A stretch of 64,000 nt of DNA from Clarkia xantiana subsp. parviflora (lineage: Eukaryota > Streptophyta > Magnoliopsida > Myrtales > Onagraceae). The stretch is taken from positions 37,605,105-37,669,104 of the forward strand of contig JAPTYO010000004.1 in NCBI GenBank assembly GCA_036873135.1. Reading direction: 5' to 3'. The translations under genes were made by a program, and so were the position numbers. The notes below the pieces were generated by a model, which was not told where the DNA came from, searched no databases, and saw only the letters and a list, made by a program, of their open reading frames with translations. Positions within the stretch are counted from its first letter, which is position 1, and each line of letters opens with the position of its first letter. Below, piece after piece: positions 33,882-46,800 of this stretch.

Positions 33882-35373
33882 TTTTCCGAAATTTATTGAA
33901 ATAAGAGCGATTACACACTACAAATTAGAAAATACCCGCTCTGGAGGAATTGGTTAATATCCAAATCTCGAACAAGTAGAGCAGGTACTAACATAATAAC
34001 GAAATCAAATAAAGCAGAGCAAGAAACTGAAATACAACTGGTAGTAAATAAACTAGAACACCCGATCGGCTTAACGGTGAAGAAGACCTCAGACAAATGA
34101 TAGTAACTTGGAGATGAGGGATCCAACTGATACGGCAACAAACGTAGCCTTTCGGAGGGTAAAAGAACCTCCCTCAAGGTCGACATAGTTAGCAGAGGAC
34201 CTGCACACCAAGGGATACCGGACAGGACCCACAATAAATCTGAAACACACAACTCCATAAACAAACAAAGATAACCGCATGACCAGTGCATAGATTTCTA
34301 AGTGGTAGGGCAGGATGAAACCAGTCTACTGGAGCGCCCCTGCCTGTGGAACATCCGCGAATGACTAGCGCACGTCGGGGGTGCCAAAGAAATACTCTGC
34401 TTCTCCATAAGGAGAAGGAAATGAGATATGACCGCAGTCGTATCGTGGGTACCCTGAAGGGTAATTATCATGCGGTGGTTTGTTCAGTGAACGGAGCGTT
34501 GGTTCTGATGAATTATGGGTTCAGCTGGAAGGGGTAGATGAGGGAGGGTAGTGGGCTATACCGCCAAAATATAATCGAGTTTGAGCTTAAAGCGTTAGAC
34601 AACATCCACGACGACGCGTTGAGAGGCGAGGACGACCGGCAATGGGGTAGTAGGTCGTCCAAGGTGGAGCGAGGCGGTGCGTGACGACGCGTACGGTGAC
34701 GCGTGATGGTGATGGTGGTGCGTGGCACGTGGGTGGCGCGTGTTAGCGCATGAGCGCATGGAAGGCGGACGATTGCATGTCGATGTGAGTGGAAGCGCAT
34801 GCGGAGGAGCGTGGGGTGAGGCGTGGTGGGGCTTTGCGGCGCGTGGGGAGGTGCGCGGAAGCGCGTGATGGTGCGTGACGGTGCGGGGAGGCGTGTAGTT
34901 AGCTCGTGACCGGTGCGTATGAGGGTGCGTCTGAAAGGGCGGAGGGCTTGGATGTTCATAGGGTGGGTGGAAAGTCCCAGTTAGGGTTTGGTGAGGGTGG
35001 CTGCGTTACTTGTGGTAGTATCAGGGGGTTCTTGTGCGGGCTCGGGGGAGGCGGTGGTGTGCACACTTTCGATGGGTTGCCCTTATCTCGGAGGCGTGGC
35101 TGTGTCGATGTTGGGGCGGTGCTGAAGAAGAGGGGGTAGCGGACTCCCCGGTTTAAGGAGACGACGACCGAAGGTGAGATGAAGACGAGGTAAAACAAGG
35201 TCATCTGTAGTGGGAAGGCTTCTGGCGTAGGCTTAGGCTTGACTTTGGCTAGAGTTGGTGCTCCGAAGTTGACACTGAAGGAAGTGTGCTGAGGCAGTGA
35301 CTTCCTTCCAGGGGGCCAGTTGAGAGCTTCCAAATAGTACCATCTATTTGGCTCCCTTCCATTTTTTTTTTAT
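33882..35373 (-). mobile_element. LINE-like insertion, internally deleted
   Basis: On the minus strand the 3' end reads TTTCAATAAATTTCGGAAAAA, a poly(A)-type tail. ATTTATGTGTTT (33870-33881) lies next to the tail and is repeated at the other end (35374-35385), as a 12-bp target duplication. The minus strand holds open frames without a reverse transcriptase: 35333-34956 (starts MEALNWPPG, Pro-rich tail), 34959-34513 (Arg/His-rich) and 34291-33911. The last two resemble the start and the very end of a plant LINE. A 250-base GC-rich block of GGTGCGTG-type repeats lies at 34640-34900. Confidence 0.55.
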
Positions 35374-35430
35374 ATTTATGTGTTTGTTATTATATTTCAT
35401 TTATATCATCTCATATTTAAATAAATTTTT

Positions 35431-35433
<3 letters not shown>

Positions 35434-35482
<49 letters not shown>
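35434..35482. repeat. AT dinucleotide microsatellite
   Basis: About 24 AT units without interruption. Confidence 0.9.
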
Positions 35483-35487
<5 letters not shown>

Positions 35488-36290
35488 TTATCGCTCTCAT
35501 TCATTTTAATTTTTTTGTTCCTGATTAAATTAAAATTTGCATCATAACACTAAAAGTTGCAAGTGGTGCACCCTAGCATATGCGAATTAAACTAAAGTTT
35601 TGGAAAAATTAAAAAAATAAATAAATATAGGATAATATAAATGTTACAAAAAAAAATTTAAATTAAACAATTTTAAAATTCGAATAAATATCATTTAAAT
35701 AAATAACATAAAGAGAAAATTAAAACAACAATGTTAAGGTTAATATCATTTAGTGATATTAGTTTAAATAATATAATTCACTAAAACACTAAATAAAATT
35801 ACTTATGTTTCATTTGTATATTATATTCTTATAAATAAATTGTACACATCTATAATAAATATCTTATATACAATAACTATTTGAAATTTTATTTTTCATA
35901 ATTTTTTATTTATTGTACGTGAATATTACAAAAATATAAAAAAATAAAAATTAATAACATAAAACTATTTCATCGGCCAATCACTAATAATATAATGTTC
36001 ATAAAAAAAACTAACAATATAATGTTGCGAGAAAAAAATCCTGATTATTTACCATCAGACACCGACCGAGTCAACACATTTTTTTGGCCGGAACGATTTT
36101 TTTATTTTTATTTTTATTTTTGTAACGATAATTATGATTTTATACAATCATTCATAAATCATTCATATTTTAAAGCAAAATTTTCTTGTACGCAACAAAA
36201 TATAGTATTAAAATATTAAGAAAAAAAGATATTAAGATTTGAGAGGGGCAAACAAGTAATTCGAGTAGGATTACCCAGGGGGACCGCGCT
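35483..36290. other. AT-rich intergenic DNA upstream of the kinase gene
   Basis: I see no gene. The only longer frame (35995-36219) has the composition of random AT-rich DNA. Confidence 0.5.
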
Positions 36291-37299
36291 GTTTTCTTCT
36301 TTTTGCAAAATACTTATTATTTTGTTTATTGATTTTCTATTCATTATTAAATTAATTTATAACGTTTCTTTTCGTTGGTTTCTTCTCCTATATGCTGTAG
36401 AATCAATCAATCTTCCTTCCAATGGCTTCCTTCTCTCCCTCTGTAAGGAAATTCATTCTTCCTTGTTTTTCCTGAAAGTTCTCACGCATTGGCCTTCTTG
36501 TTACCGTCATTGAGATAGATATTTATTGTGGATGGTGAGTATGTTGTCCATTGATCTCTCAACAGATTTTCTTATTGCAAGTGAGTCGGGAATTTTACCT
36601 CGATTAATTCATTATTCCATTCTCAAATTCTTAGAATGATAATGCATTTTGGTATTCCAATTCCAGAAAAGATTCATTTTTTTGTCCTTGATTTCCTGAG
36701 GTAAAACTTGTGAGGGATAGGAAGTATTCGAGTTTGATATCTAAAAATTGAATCAAATTTGGTCTTTTCAATGTATCAGATTTTTTTTTTTCCATTAAGA
36801 AACAATCATGGTCTTCTTCCCTGAGCACACACTTCTGATTTTCTGGTTTTCCAGATGGTTATGTTACAAATTTCTTTGGTTCTTGCTTTCTTTCCCTTGC
36901 AGGTTTCCTTCTATCTCATTCAGCTGTGTTTCTTCTTTCCTTCTGCTTCTCTGGATGATTACAAGATAATTCCCAACTATGTATAACTGAAAAATCAAGG
37001 ATGAATTAACAAATTCAATAATTTAAATGTTTTTGACGGTTTTAATTCAATTGTGTTTACAGAACGAAAAAAGATTTGCTGATTTTGCTGTTGTGGAGAT
37101 CTTATTTTAGCTCTCTCTTATTATGATCCATAATTTAGCTGAAAGGGTGGATTTTCAGTTGCGGATGAGTGGATTCATCGGTATAATTTTGCTGATCAAT
37201 GTGAAAATTTCTATCTTGCAGCTTGTCACCCTCATTTTTCTGGTGAATCAATGTTACTCCAAAGCTGAAAAGAAGTTGGAATTGGATTTTCTTGTGTAA

Positions 37300-37515
37300 T
37301 TGGATGCACGATCTACCAAAACTTTGCTGGGAGACTGCAACATGTTGGTAGTTCTCTCACAGATGTTCAATGCTCCCTGTGAAGAAAATTATTTGGGTAT
37401 TTTATACGAGTATTTCATGCTATTCAAGGCCACCGTACCAATTTTACAAGCTAGTGACCAGCACTTGGTTGATGGTGTAGAGACCTCCATATTGAGGTTT
37501 TTAGAAGTTCACTGA
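37300..37515 (+). other. Upstream ORF (71 codons) in the probable kinase 5' leader
   Basis: A possible leader exon begins after the acceptor CTATCTTGCAG (ends about 37221). In it, an ORF runs from ATG 37300 to TGA 37515, ending 36 bases before the main ATG at 37552. If the leader is spliced as supposed, this uORF would lower translation of the kinase. The leader is inferred, not shown. Confidence 0.35.
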
Positions 37516-37551
37516 GAAAAAAAGTGTTGTCCTTTGTAAAAACCACCGATA

Positions 37552-40500
37552 ATGGAAAGGTTTGTCATTTGTTGAATCTATAAGTCGCATAATACCATAT
37601 TTTAACCCTATCATAAAATTGATATCAACACAATTGCTTCTTTTTTCTATTATGCAGATATAAGATATTGGAAGAGCTTGGAGATGGCACTTGTGGCTGT
37701 GTTTTTAAGGCCGTCCACATGGAAACACGTGAAATTGTAAGACATTTTCTTTAAACAATTAACATCGATCAGTGATCATTGCAACTATATCATGTGTATG
37801 CTAGCATTATGTATATATGTCAATGTTAAACTGAATTGCTGTTAAAAAGTTGACTGATGGTCATGATGAACTGATTATGTCAATTAGGAAAAAGTTAACT
37901 TATGTTGTTACATGGCATTCATAAGAATTAACTTATCCACGTGTCTTGTGTTTCTTGTCAACAATGGAAAAACTGAAGTCGCATAGCCCGTAATATTTAT
38001 ATCCTGAAGGATTGGATATGGATTTTATTTGCTCAACATATAATGTTAGAGACTCTTCATTTGTAATATCAATGAACTATTCTTGAGTTGTTATTTGGTG
38101 CATTTCTTTCTCCTTACCTTTCAGTGTCTAACTTGTGTCTCATAGTGACTTGGATCATTCTTTTCAATCATGCAGGTTGCTGTAAAGAAAATGAAGCGAA
38201 AATTCTATTACTGGGAAGAATGTGTAAATTTAAGAGAAGTCAAGGTTTGAAGTGCAACATGATGATACCGCACCGTTAATGCTAACAGTATGATGAATTG
38301 ATTTTTGAATCTTTATGCAGGCTCTCCGTAAATTGAACCATCACAATATAATAAAGTTGAAGGAAGTTGTGAGAGAAAATAATGAACTGTTTTTTATTTT
38401 TGAATACATGGTAAGTAAAATAAAAACAAGCAATTCCTTCAATTCTCTGAATTCTGAATTCTGAATCTAGTTGACCGGCCAAAAAAAAATCTAGTTGGAT
38501 GATTTCGTTTTTCTTTTTGCCAGGAATACAACTTGTACCAAATAATGAGAGAACGAGAAAGTCCGTTCTCTGAGGAGGAAATACGTAAATTTATGTCTCA
38601 AGTGCTGCAAGGTCTTGCCCATATGCATAGAGTTGGTTACTTCCATAGAGATTTGAAGCCAGGTAAATTTTACTTTGTGTTTTTCATTTATCTCTCTCAG
38701 ATATTATTCGTAAGATTTACGAGTCACCGCTGATTATTTTCTTACAGAGAATCTACTGGTGACGGATCAAATCCTTAAAATTGCTGATTTTGGACTGGCT
38801 AGAGAACTCACTTCCATGCCTCCTTATACTGAATATGTTTCCACACGCTGGTTAGTAATTTCTAGAGCAAGTCAGTATATCTGACCAGTTGGAGTGAAAA
38901 GCAGAAATTTACACATCATAACACGACACGGGTTATCATTTTTTAGGTATCGAGCTCCTGAAGTTTTACTGCAGTCATGGATATACACTCCTGCAATTGG
39001 TATTCTGTTTATCTTTGTTTAATATAAATACAATAAAACCAATCAAATAAATGGATCGGTGTCTTCCTTCTTATTAGCTTAGACGTCCCCGGAATGTTTT
39101 TTGTTTAAGAATTTATTTGTCAATAAGACAGTGCCTGAAAAAAACTGAATTTTTACTCAGACATGTGGGCAGTTGGAGCTATACTAGCCGAGCTTTTCAC
39201 TTTGACCCCAATATTTCCTGGAGAAAGGTAATTCCAATGAAGCATCTTTTTGGTGTCAATTCCTGCTGATTACGATCATCATTAAAATGCCATGTAACAA
39301 ATAAACCTGATGATCTATTTTTTTTATTTCTATATGCAGTGAAATGGATCAACTGTACAAGATTTGCCATGTCTTGGGTAGGCCAAACTGGACGGTCTTT
39401 CCTGAAGCAAAGAACATGTCTCGCCTAATTGATATCACCCATTCAGATGTGAGAGCTTAAAGTCAATCAATATTTATTTACATTTGCATGCGCAATCTTG
39501 TATTATTAATGTTGGTGAATTTTTCTTCATGACAGATGGTCCCGGCAAACTTGCATGGCATGATACCAAATGCTAGTGCACACGCAATTGATCTCATCTC
39601 GGTTTGACCCTCAACTAATAAGCAATATTTCTACCCTTCTTTGAGTCTATATCTGATGTTCCCATAATTGTCAACTGATTACAGCAACTGTGCTCATGGG
39701 ACCCAGCACAAAGACCAACTGCTGAGCAGGCTCTGCAGCACCCCTTTTTTCATGTAAATCCTTTCCTTCTAAAACACGTTTCTTATCAATGGCATAGAAG
39801 AAGATTTGAGTTGCTGATATTCATTAATAATAGGTCTCGATGGGGATTCCTTATCCTCTTAGTGATCCTACTGTAAAGCAACTTGATAAGATGGGTAAGT
39901 TTATCACCTTTTCAACAGTATATCTCAGGAATTATGTGGTTAATCTTTTTTTATTTTTTCCTGATATTCTATTATGCAATTTCTACTTGCAGGTTCAAAG
40001 CCGAATCTTGAGTTGAATCTTTGGGACTTCAGTACAGAACCCGATGATTGCTTCCTTGGCTTGACACTAGCATTAAGACCTAGTGACCCAAAATTGGGTA
40101 TGTTATTTTTGCTGTTAGTAAACAAACTATATTTATAAATAAATATATTTACCTTTTATATGGTGGGTCATTTATATGCAGCCATGGATCATAACGTATC
40201 TCAGGGTTTGAGAGAGGTTAGTTTAAGTTGCAACTTGTCCACTATAGTCACCATATTGATTGAAATGTTAAAAGTTTCAAATTTTTTTTTGCAGGAGATA
40301 CTGTTCAGATCCGATTACAACAGCGGTCGGGAAAAATCAGGTATTGTTACTGGGATGAATGAAATCCCATGTATTGTTCCTTAGAGAACATGTTGATGTT
40401 ATTCATCCTGCAATGCAATCTCTGTTGATTTGCAGTTTTTTGGTCACTGCTTTCTGCCGATCAAAGTCAAATTCGGCCATCCGTTGATTCGGCACTGTCA

Positions 40501-40740
40501 TTGTCTTTCAGGTAAGTTTAAGATAGTGTATCTGAATGATGAAGTTCACATGATCTCTGTAGTAGTGGACAGAAAGAGTTGATTGATATACATTGTTTTG
40601 GCATTGGATGCAGCGGGTCGATTCAGCATTCTCAGGTGGGAGTACCACAGAGTAGTGGGGGGATGACAATAACTTCTTTGCAGCCCAACTGCCCTCTATT
40701 GGCCATGTCCTCTACTTTTCAACAAGGCCATTGGCTTTGA
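37552..40740 (+). CDS. MHK-type serine/threonine protein kinase (RCK/MAK family)
   Basis: Seventeen coding exons, all with GT-AG borders and matching phases: 37552-37559, 37658-37736, 38176-38244, 38321-38410, 38524-38662, 38748-38850, 38947-38999, 39161-39227, 39340-39448, 39536-39601, 39685-39753, 39834-39894, 39993-40097, 40182-40216, 40295-40340, 40436-40511 and 40614-40740. The product has 433 residues. Kinase landmarks are the glycine loop [16 protein letters not shown] (Lys33), the C-helix NLREVK, HRDLKPEN (Asp125), DFG (142-144), a T-E-Y activation motif (156-158) and STRWYRAPE. The TEY motif with a CDK-like fold and the C-terminal extension place it with MHK (Arabidopsis At4g13020) and the RCK/MAK kinases, not with true cyclin-dependent or MAP kinases. 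In algae and animals this family sets cilium length; the plant role is poorly known. The gene looks intact. Confidence 0.93.
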
Positions 40741-42359
40741 GTTATATAATTAAGCAACCAACTACAAAATAATAGAGAGGAGGAAGGAGCTCTGTAATTT
40801 TTTTCCCTCCCTCCTTTTCCATGCTTTTATTATTATTATCATTCTTGTAAAGCTTGTTATGATTATGATGATACAACACCATTTTATCTGTCCGTTCATT
40901 ATTGAAGGCCGAGTGAGTGTACAGGAGACGGACAACAACTGCTTCTTGTCTGACATTGAGATTCCTTTGGTTTGTCTGTCTGTCTATGTAAATGTTATCA
41001 ACTAGTTCCATAATCATTATGTGATCTTCATGCCATGGACATGGAGTATTTGTTTCATTCCCTCTTACAAACATGATTTGGTTATTAACGTGATTCTTTA
41101 ATATAAATAGGATACTATCATCTTATTCTAAAACTCTAAAAATATATCACAAATGTTCTCCATAAAATTTAATATAAATCATAATTCATGATTTGAGTCA
41201 AGTCCTAAATTAAAAAGATTGAGCTTGATTAATAATAGGTGAACACTAGTATTTTTATTAAAAAAATTATCAGGACCATATTACGGATAATATATTAGTG
41301 ATAGGGTTGATATTAGAGATAGTATTGAATTAAATATTTTATTTACTATTTTATCAGCGAGGATATATTGTCTCATGTTTATTTTTTGTCAACAACAAAA
41401 AAAAAATTTATTAGAAACTTATGTTATGTTAGATTACAGACATAGATAGGATTCTCTCCAAAAAGGCTTATGGTTCATGCTCCCCCAACGAGGTCAACTA
41501 TACACACCACCCTAGTATCAACGACCATGTATACATACATAATATCATTCTCCAATATCTTCTTTATGCCCCCATAGCATTGAGATCCCAGTTGCACCTG
41601 GTTAGAGCATTCATAATGTAAAGCCCCGACTCCTACTCCAATTTGCTGCCACATCAGCACCAAATAATTATTTTGTTATAAGAATAAGAATGTCTATGAT
41701 TTCTCCATCACAACTCCAATGGTGTCTACATTTTTCAACCCAACTTTAATTTTATATATTAAAAAGCTAAATCAACAAAAGCAAAAAGTATGATAGAAGA
41801 TAACAAAAATAATGAGATAGTAACCCCTTCAAGAAGTGATGAGACAGCAAAATGAATACTACTCCAATGACAAGTGACAAGACATGACCCAATGTCTTTC
41901 TAGTCTCTATATATTAAAGAAAAATCTTTTATATATTATAAAGTAATCATATAACCTCGCATCGTTTATATAGTAATAATAAGATAAACCCTCTTTCGGT
42001 ATATTACAAAGATTTACGTTGAAAACTCTTCATTTTCATCTTCCTACTATTAATTTTTACCACAATCGAATTGGGGAATAAGTGACGGTGTTTTTTTTCT
42101 TCTTGAAACTTGATTATGAAGAGAGGAGCAATTATGGAGAGAGGATGGAGCTCACATGTCAACTCGAGATTTACCATTTTATTCTCTCTTAATTATAGTT
42201 AGTATTAGTATATAATATGCATATATTGTTTTAAAATATTAATTTTTAAATGAATTTATGCTCAAAATATGAGTTAATGACATAATAACATAACTTTAGT
42301 AGCAGTTAAATATGACTTTAGTAGCAGTTAAATTATTAATCGGTAAATATGAATAGTTT
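40741..42359. other. Kinase 3' region and intergenic DNA
   Basis: The 3'-UTR probably ends within the first 300 bases. After that the DNA is AT-rich. Fragments near 41600-41890 (AGAGCATTCATAATG, CTCCAATGACAAGTG) resemble ends of a common plant MITE type, but no element could be delimited. Confidence 0.4.
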
Positions 42360-43042
42360 CACTACAAGAAAACATGACTTAAATAGCAATTAATGTTTTT
42401 GCTACCATTAGCGTATGCAAAATGATACTTTTATGTTCGTCATAAATTTAGAACGTGCATTTTATAGAAAATAGTATACCGCTGCAAATAAAATCTTGCA
42501 TCAACGGTGATGGCCGCCACTAAAGGCTCTCTACAATGACGGCTAAAGTGTCCGCGACTAAAAATTACTTTCACAAACACCTTATGTGGTTACACTGCAA
42601 ACTACTTTTGATGTCTATCACTGCTATAATCAAGTTAATATTGCTAAATCTTATTTCCCACTATGCTTAAATTTTGTTACTAAAAGATACTTCAAGCAAC
42701 AGCTGTCTGTCGCCGCAAAAAATGACTTACAATAACGAATTTTTGTCGTTACAAAAATAATCTTTCAACAACATTTGGTTACGCTGCAAAAGTGTCTTTC
42801 AGTAACAGCTACCTGCCGCTACAAAAGTGCCTTTCAAAAAAGCCATCTCCTGTAGAAAGTAGTTTTCACCAGCGAATCTCGATCAATACAAAATATTTGT
42901 TTTCACCAACAATTATAAGTAGCCGTTAAAACCTTTAATTACAATACTTTCAGTAACGACACACTTACAATGACTATGGTGTCACTAAAGTTTTAGTGGT
43001 GACATTTGAAATTTTAGTTGCAGCATTTTTTCGTTATAGTCC
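42360..43042. mobile_element. Decayed non-autonomous CACTA-like element
   Basis: The left end is CACTACAAGAAAAC, the typical terminus of plant CACTA transposons. The interior repeats variants of GCAACAGCT.CCGCTACAAAAG, as sub-terminal repeats of such elements do. The right end (CATTTTTTCGTTATAGTC, about 43024-43041) is only a decayed match to the inverse. There is no transposase. Confidence 0.5.
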
Positions 43043-43383
43043 TTTATTTAGTGAATTTACTTACTATATCCATGAAGCATGTGTATTGAGTGGAGATGAA
43101 ATATTCTAGATCTAGGAATGTGGGAGACTCAGTAAATATGGAACAGATTAACATATATCGTGGTGAATAACATAATAAGAATCTTGGGTGCGAAGAGTTT
43201 CCATGTATATATGCTAATAAAGCATCGAGTGTGACCATCAGGTGAGGCATCACCCAGAAATTTGGGGGAGGTTCTAATGCAATGGAGCTTGGCTCGGGGG
43301 GAGGGGCTATTCCTGCTCCGGGTCGAGGTGGTAGAAATTATCACAGACGGCGTCAATATTGATCTTGTTCTCTTGAGAGTGAG

Positions 43384-43552
43384 TTTGAGCTTAATCACCG
43401 TGCGCCTGGACTTGCACAAATGGATGGACCGGGGTTAGCCCCGGTATTCCCCTCTGAAGCTTAAGTCATAAGCTGATAGAGAAACCATAACTGAATTGTA
43501 GAGAAAGAATTGAAGTTCTTCATATATACATTTAAAGAGATGGTGTATTTAT
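43384..43552 (-). repeat. Tandem LTR-like repeat, copy A (left part)
   Basis: This copy continues after the copia insertion at 48112-48226. Copy B is at 48227-48498. On the minus strand it has a TATA-type GCCTATAAATACACC (complete in copy B) and the LTR-like ACTTAAGCTTCAGAGGGG motif. The two copies differ by only a few bases and a short indel. Confidence 0.75.
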
Positions 43553-43792
43553 TGTTGGAAATTGAAATAAACTTGTTTAATTAAGTTCAATGCATTTGTG
43601 AGTTCATGTACTTAGAGTTACAATGTATTTGCTAGAAGCTAGGTTCATGCATTTAGGGATACAAGCATCTAAGGTCTTCCATATGTACCTATAAATATGT
43701 GATCAAATGAAAGTGAAATCATCAAGTTGAGTTGATAACAACAAGTCTCTTATTCCCTCTCCACATCTATCACACACATTCATACACCAACA
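43553..43792 (+). repeat. 5' LTR (240 bp)
   Basis: It starts TGTTGGAAATTG and ends ACACCAACA. A TATA box lies in ACCTATAAATATGTG (about 43688-43702). Confidence 0.95.
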
Positions 43793-43794
43793 AG

Positions 43795-43806
43795 TGGTAT
43801 CAGAGC
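43795..43806 (+). other. Primer-binding site (initiator tRNA-Met type)
   Basis: TGGTATCAGAGC lies two bases after the 5' LTR, the exact plant initiator-tRNA-Met complement. Confidence 0.9.
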
Positions 43807-43823
43807 CAAGTCCAAAGATCGTG

Positions 43824-46800
43824 ATGGCATCGACAAGCATGCAAGTGCCAAGATTGACGAAGGATAACTACGATAGATGATGTATCCAAATGAAGGCCCT
43901 TTTGGGATCGCTTGACGTGTGGGAGCTCGTGGAGACCGAGTTCGAGGAACCCGAAACGACGGCGGAGATGACAAAAGAGGAGAAGGATGAATTGAGGGAG
44001 CAAAGGAAGAAAGAGAAGAAGGTCTTGTTCACAATATATCAAGGTCTTGATGAAGCCACGTTCGAGATAGTCACTCCGGCCGAGACATCATACGAAGCAT
44101 GGGGGATACTCCAAAAGGTGTTCGGTGGTGTCGAAAAGGTAAAGAAAATTCGCCTACAAGCTCTTCGTGCTCAATTCAAGTCCCTCCACCAAGAAAGCTC
44201 GGAATCTATCTTTGACTATTTCACGAGGGTCATTTCAATCACGCATCAAATGCGGAGAAATGGAGAAAATTTGGAAGATGTTCGAGTCATAGAGAAGATC
44301 TTGAGATCCATCGATCCTAAGTTCGACCTTGTGGCCGTGGCGATCGAAGAGTCCAAAGACTTAGAAGAGATGTCCGTTGAGCAACTCATGGGTTCTCTAC
44401 AAGCCCATGAACAACGACTTATGAAGCGAGGAGAAGGAAAGTCCTCGGAGCAAGCTTTACAAGAGAAGTTGACGTTGAAGAATGACGGATCACGAGGCGG
44501 ATTTCAAAGAGGAAGATTCACAACACGGCGAGGAAGAGGTGGTCGAACAACAACCACCAACGAACCTGATGATAGAGAATCAGGTGGACGAAGAGCAGGT
44601 CGAGGTCGTGGACGAGGTCGTAATGGATGGAGCAGATCGGAAGTCCAGTGCCATGTTTGTAAAAAATATGGCCACTATGCAGCGGAATGTTGGTATAACA
44701 CCGACAATGGCGGAGAGAAGGCGAATCTTGCGGAGAAGACCGACGATGATGGAGTACTCTTGATGGCCTACGATGGAGCGGTGGCGTCAGAATCCGTCAC
44801 ATGGTTCATTGATACGGGAGCATCCAATCATATGTGTGGGTGAAAAGAATTGTTTGCGGAGCTTGATGAAAGGCGTGATGGGCATGTTACCTGCGGTGAT
44901 CTCTCCCGACGGCCAATCGAAGGTAAATGTAAAATCTTCTTCGCACTCAAGAATGGGCAGCAACTCTGCATCTCCGATGTTTATTATGTTCCCGATATGA
45001 AAAACAATGTTCTAAGTGTCGGACAGCTGCTCGAGAAAGGATACGACGTCCACATGAAGGATCACGCTCTTAGCATCCGTGACAAAAATGACAAACTTAT
45101 CACGAATGTGACCATGACTAAGAACATGATGTTTCCTCTACGGCTGAGCACACAGGAGGAGAATTGCTTGAAGGTGACAACCATGGACAGCTCATCTCTC
45201 TGGCACATCAGGTATGGGCATCTCAATTTTGAGGCGTTGAAGCTACTGGAAAGGAAGAACATGGTACGAGGCTTGCCAAAGATTGACCGTCCCAACGGCG
45301 TGTGCGAAACATGTGTCGTCGGGAAGCAACAAAGAAATCCATTCAAGAAGTATCATTTGAAGAGAGCAAGAGGCCGTCTCGACTTAATCCACTCGGATGT
45401 ATGCGGGCCAATCACTCCCATCTCCATTGGTGGAAATAGGTATTTCTTGACCTTTACTGACGATTACAGTGGCAAGACTTGGATTTATATGATGAAGCAG
45501 AAGAGCGAAGTCTTAACGAAGTTCAAGGAGTTCAAAAGCATGGTCGAGAAGCAAAGCGGTCGTCACTTGAAGTGTTTGCGAACCGACCGAGGAGGCGAGT
45601 ACACATCGCGTGAGTTTGACAGGTTTTGTAAAGATAACGGGATCGTGCATCAACTCACCATGCCTCAAACGCCTCAGCAAAATGGTGTCTCCGAGAGAAA
45701 GAATAGGACCATCTTGAATTTGGTTCGATGCATGCTCAAGGAGAGAGGAGTTCCAAAAGAATTCTGGGGAGACGCGGTTGCATGTGCCGTTTACTTACTC
45801 AACCGGTTCCCTACGAAGCGGATTGGAGACATAACGCCGGAGGAAGCATGGAGCAAGCGCAAGCCAAGTGTCGAGCATCTTCGTGTCTTCGGATGCATTG
45901 CATATGCAAAAGTTCAAGAAGAAAAGCGGACGAAACTCGAGGATAAAAGTATGAAGTGTGTCATGCTCGGCTACGGAGAGAACTCTAACGGCTACAAGTT
46001 ATACAATCCTGTCACAAAAAGGGTTGTAATGTCGCGGGATGTCAAGTTTGATGAAGAACGGGCATGTAATTGGGTAAACAACAACCAGCAAAAGGAGATC
46101 CTAGATGCAGAGGAGTCGGAGCAAGAGAGTGTCCGAAATGAAGAAGTTCCAGAGCCAACTTCACCCGCAAATGCTGGAGCCCAATCAGAAGGAGAAAGCT
46201 CAAGTGAATCACCCGTTAAGAAGACAAGGCGAATGCGGGACATATATAACTCTACGGAGGAAGTTGATGTAAATGATGAAGAGCTATATGGTAACCTTTG
46301 TCTCTTCGCAGGATATGATCCATTAACATTTGAAGAAGCCTCTAAGGAGACAAAATGGAAGAAGGCGATGGAAGAAGAGATCGGGTCCATTCGGAAGAAC
46401 AAGACTTGGGAGCTTACTACACTCCCTTGAGGTCACGATGCCATCGGAGTAAAATGGGTGTACAAGACGAAGACAAAGGCAAATGGAGAAGTAGAGAAAT
46501 ACAAAGCAAGGCTTGTCGTGAAGGGATACAAGCAAAAGTTCGGGATCGACTATGAAGAAGTCTTTGCACCGGTGGCCCGGCTAGAGACGGTACGATTACT
46601 TATTTCACTTGCCGCTCAAAAGAAGTGGAGAATATTCCAAATGGACGTGAAGTCAGCATTCCTGAACGGGAATCTCGAAGAGGAGGTGTACGTTGAACAA
46701 CCGCAGGGGTTCATATTCAAAGGCCAAGAAGACAAGGTGTATCGACTGAAGAAGGCACTTTACGGCCTAAAACAAGCTCCAAGAGCGTGGAATTCAAGAA

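Noticed and set aside
34513..35333. Arg/His- and Pro-rich minus-strand frames as host genes
   Set aside because: They sit between a 12-bp target duplication in a LINE-like insertion and have no host gene context.
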